From Drosophila pseudoobscura (Eukaryota > Arthropoda > Insecta > Diptera > Drosophilidae), in NCBI RefSeq assembly GCF_009870125.1, contig NC_046683.1, positions 48,375,869 to 48,439,868 on the forward strand: a stretch of DNA of 64,000 bases, in the 5' to 3' direction. Of this stretch, positions 58,726 through 64,000 are shown in pieces (positions within the stretch are counted from its first letter, which is position 1; every line of letters starts with the position of its first letter). A model generated the notes under the pieces. The model did no database searches and was not told the origin of the DNA. It saw only the letters and a program-made list of their open reading frames with translations. The translations under genes and the position numbers were made by a program.

Positions 58726-59288
58726 ATGTGGAAAATTGCTTTGCTATTGGGTGAGAATCTAGGAGTCGAGTCCACAGTTGCACAGTAGAAGATTCTAACG
58801 TATTCAAGTTCTAGCTATCGGTTGCATTTACGTGGCCAGCCAGGAGACGACGATATCCCCGCGCGGCCGCGAGATTTGCCAGCGCGAGAACGCAAAATGT
58901 CTACGCAATGAGAACCGTCTGGGAAGTACCAACGATGTTACTGCTGCCTTTAACAACCAGTGCCGTAGGACTAACCGTCGTTGGCGTAATATCACCCGTT
59001 GCCAGTTGGCTAATGCCACCTGCCAATGTAAGTCCACGAGGATAGCCCGGAGTGTATTTTTAATGACATTCCTGATTGATCGATTTATATCCTTTTATTA
59101 TATTTCCAGTGACTCTAGTGCGCTGCCAAACACTCTCCTGTGACAATGTCCTTAGAGCTCTTCAGTCTGGTCCAACAACACGCCCTCCCCGTACTCGACC
59201 CACTCCCCGCACGCGTCGTACGACGCGCCGGACGCGCCCCACGCGCCCCACTCGCGGACCCGTTACTCCCACTGAATCCACTGATTAA
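58726..59288 (+). CDS. Small secreted cysteine-rich protein with Arg/Thr/Pro tail, L71/Eig71E-like (138 aa)
   Basis: Exons 58726-58750, 58815-59027 and 59110-59288, all with GT/AG ends; introns are 64 and 82 nt. The first intron splits the signal peptide in phase 1, as in its divergent neighbour. The signal peptide reads MWKIALLL then AIGCIYVAS. The core has seven cysteines, including ICQRENAKC, NQCRR...WRNITRCQLANATC, RC and SC. The last 40 residues are a repetitive Arg/Thr/Pro tail (TRPPRTRPTPRTRR) ending VTPTESTD, like a short mucin-type tail. AATAAA at 59327-59332 follows. Divergent pairing, intron position and cysteine core recall the L71 late-puff genes of Drosophila, some of which carry glue-like tails. 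Expression in salivary gland is inference. Confidence 0.82.
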
Positions 59289-60328
59289 AATAGTTGCGGA
59301 AAAACATCAAATCCCTTATGAAAAGCAATAAACACGTCAATGCTCTCTACTACTCGTATTTTGATATTTCTTTCATTGACTTCTCACAGGAAAATATTCG
59401 GTATAATGCCGTGTATCCTCATTTAAGATTTAACAGGGGTTCATTAAAGATTCCCTTGTTCTTAAGAGAGATGCCAAAAACTGCTGTATCGGTGTAGATA
59501 TACTCGTACGTGAAGTTGTTTGCACAGTTCTAGCCTATTTATATTTATAGCCAGTCGGAAGGTTTTTATATAGGCAAAAATTGTAGAATGGGAATTTTCA
59601 TTTCGGTTAGTATAAAACTCCTTATGTATTGTTCGATATTTCTTACAAAGTAGACTAAAAATAATATCTGCTTACTTAGGCTTGGTCACTATCTAATATA
59701 TGATAATTTAAATGCGAATCAATTACAATTATAAGCAGAATTTTCTCCATGAAAACGTTTTCTTGGTTGTGTTGCATGGCATACATTTTGGGATAAGCAA
59801 TTTTCTACAAAAATATTAACATTCAGTCTCGCCTTTTGTTTTGTTTGATTATACATACATACTTAGTGTCGTTTCTTGATCGTACTACACTAAAGAGGGA
59901 ACAATAATAAAAAAAAAAATAAAAAATGACAATATCTACAAGAAGGGCGGGTGGGGTAGGGGGCAATAATTATGTGAAGGATAAACGAAAATGTGTAAAC
60001 AATAACGAAATGAAATAACCTAGAATCGAAAATGTCGAATGGGAATGGGTTGAAACGCACTCCAACTAAAATACTTGTTCAACGATTCTTTCGACACACT
60101 TATCATTACATTACTTATCCGATAGATACGTATTACATGGTAAAACTAATTAGATCCACAACTACCTCAATTAACTTAAATAACACGACTCAATGTGAGT
60201 CAGAGAAGGAACTTTTTGCAACTGCATCGATTGTGTGCAAAATGGTTTCATAATCGTTGTAACATTTCCATAAACAGCAAGTAGATCATGGCAAATGATG
60301 GCACAGTTTGGGCTGATGAGGATGAGCT
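59289..60328. other. Intergenic region, likely including the Sema5c 3' UTR
   Basis: AT-rich sequence with the polyadenylation signal of the cysteine-rich gene at its left end and, from the right, the presumed 3' UTR of Sema5c. Short frames (e.g. 59294, 60032) have no support. No RNA gene was recognised. Confidence 0.5.
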
Positions 60329-63862
<3,534 letters not shown>

Positions 63863-64000
63863 CTGCAAAGAGTCAAGATAAAATGTTGCAAATGTTGTAG
63901 TCGACTGAATAATCTGGGGGGTGAGCAGTGACGGACGGGGGAATGTAATAGGCTAACAGTAACAGTTAAAGAGAGAGAGACGGCCCACAATTGTTAACAA
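63863..64000 (-). other. Sema5c intron (partial)
   Basis: Sequence upstream of the acceptor at 63863 (ctctttgcag on the minus strand). It contains a gagagaga tract and no coding signal; the next exon lies outside the window. Confidence 0.7.

Overview
The window looks like nuclear DNA of a fly, most likely Drosophila. Introns are short with canonical GT/AG ends, core promoters have TATA boxes, and the two large host genes are clear orthologues of the Cdc42-interacting F-BAR protein Cip4 and the semaphorin Sema5c. From memory both lie on arm 3L (Muller D) of D. melanogaster but are not neighbours there. The many simple repeats, the satellite and this changed gene order suggest a non-melanogaster lineage, possibly the obscura group; that placement is inference.

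Bases 264-16935 are a complete Polinton/Maverick element of 16,672 bp, flanked by the 6-bp target duplication catctc. It has 1,831-bp terminal inverted repeats (TIRs). It encodes a retroviral-type integrase with a chromodomain, a protein-primed DNA polymerase B interrupted by one 64-nt intron, a packaging ATPase, an adenain-like protease, a major capsid protein, a penton-like protein and several small virion-like or unknown proteins. Every core gene reads through without a lesion. Each TIR is itself a foldback: a 373-bp terminal arm, a 442-bp spacer with palindromes and a direct repeat, and an inverted copy of the same arm. The inner arm supplies the TATA box for an acidic 117-aa gene that is therefore present twice. 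Two genes are only visible by careful reading: a 106-aa protein whose ATG is split from the rest by an intron, and a 46-aa zinc-knuckle protein.

Bases 16942-35769 hold no recognisable coding exon. They are rich in microsatellites and homopolymers and are probably the long 5' intron of Cip4; a near-perfect recursive-splicing ratchet site lies at about 22777/22778. Cip4 coding exons run from 35770 to 42660 on the + strand (F-BAR, HR1, SH3), followed by a 1.6-kb 3' UTR. A satellite array of about 39 monomers of 319 bp fills about 44869-57500, with subtypes arranged in local higher-order patterns. Next comes a divergent pair of small secreted cysteine-rich genes (57949-58384 minus, 58726-59288 plus) that resemble the ecdysone-induced L71/Eig71E late-puff family. 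The last segment carries the 3' eight coding exons of Sema5c on the minus strand (60329-63862); its 5' end lies beyond the window.

The Polinton genes form one self-contained module: integrase inserts, PolB copies, and capsid, penton, protease and ATPase would build and fill a particle. The host genes are unrelated to it except that the element probably sits in a Cip4 intron and its end carries an outward-facing TATA box pointing toward Cip4.
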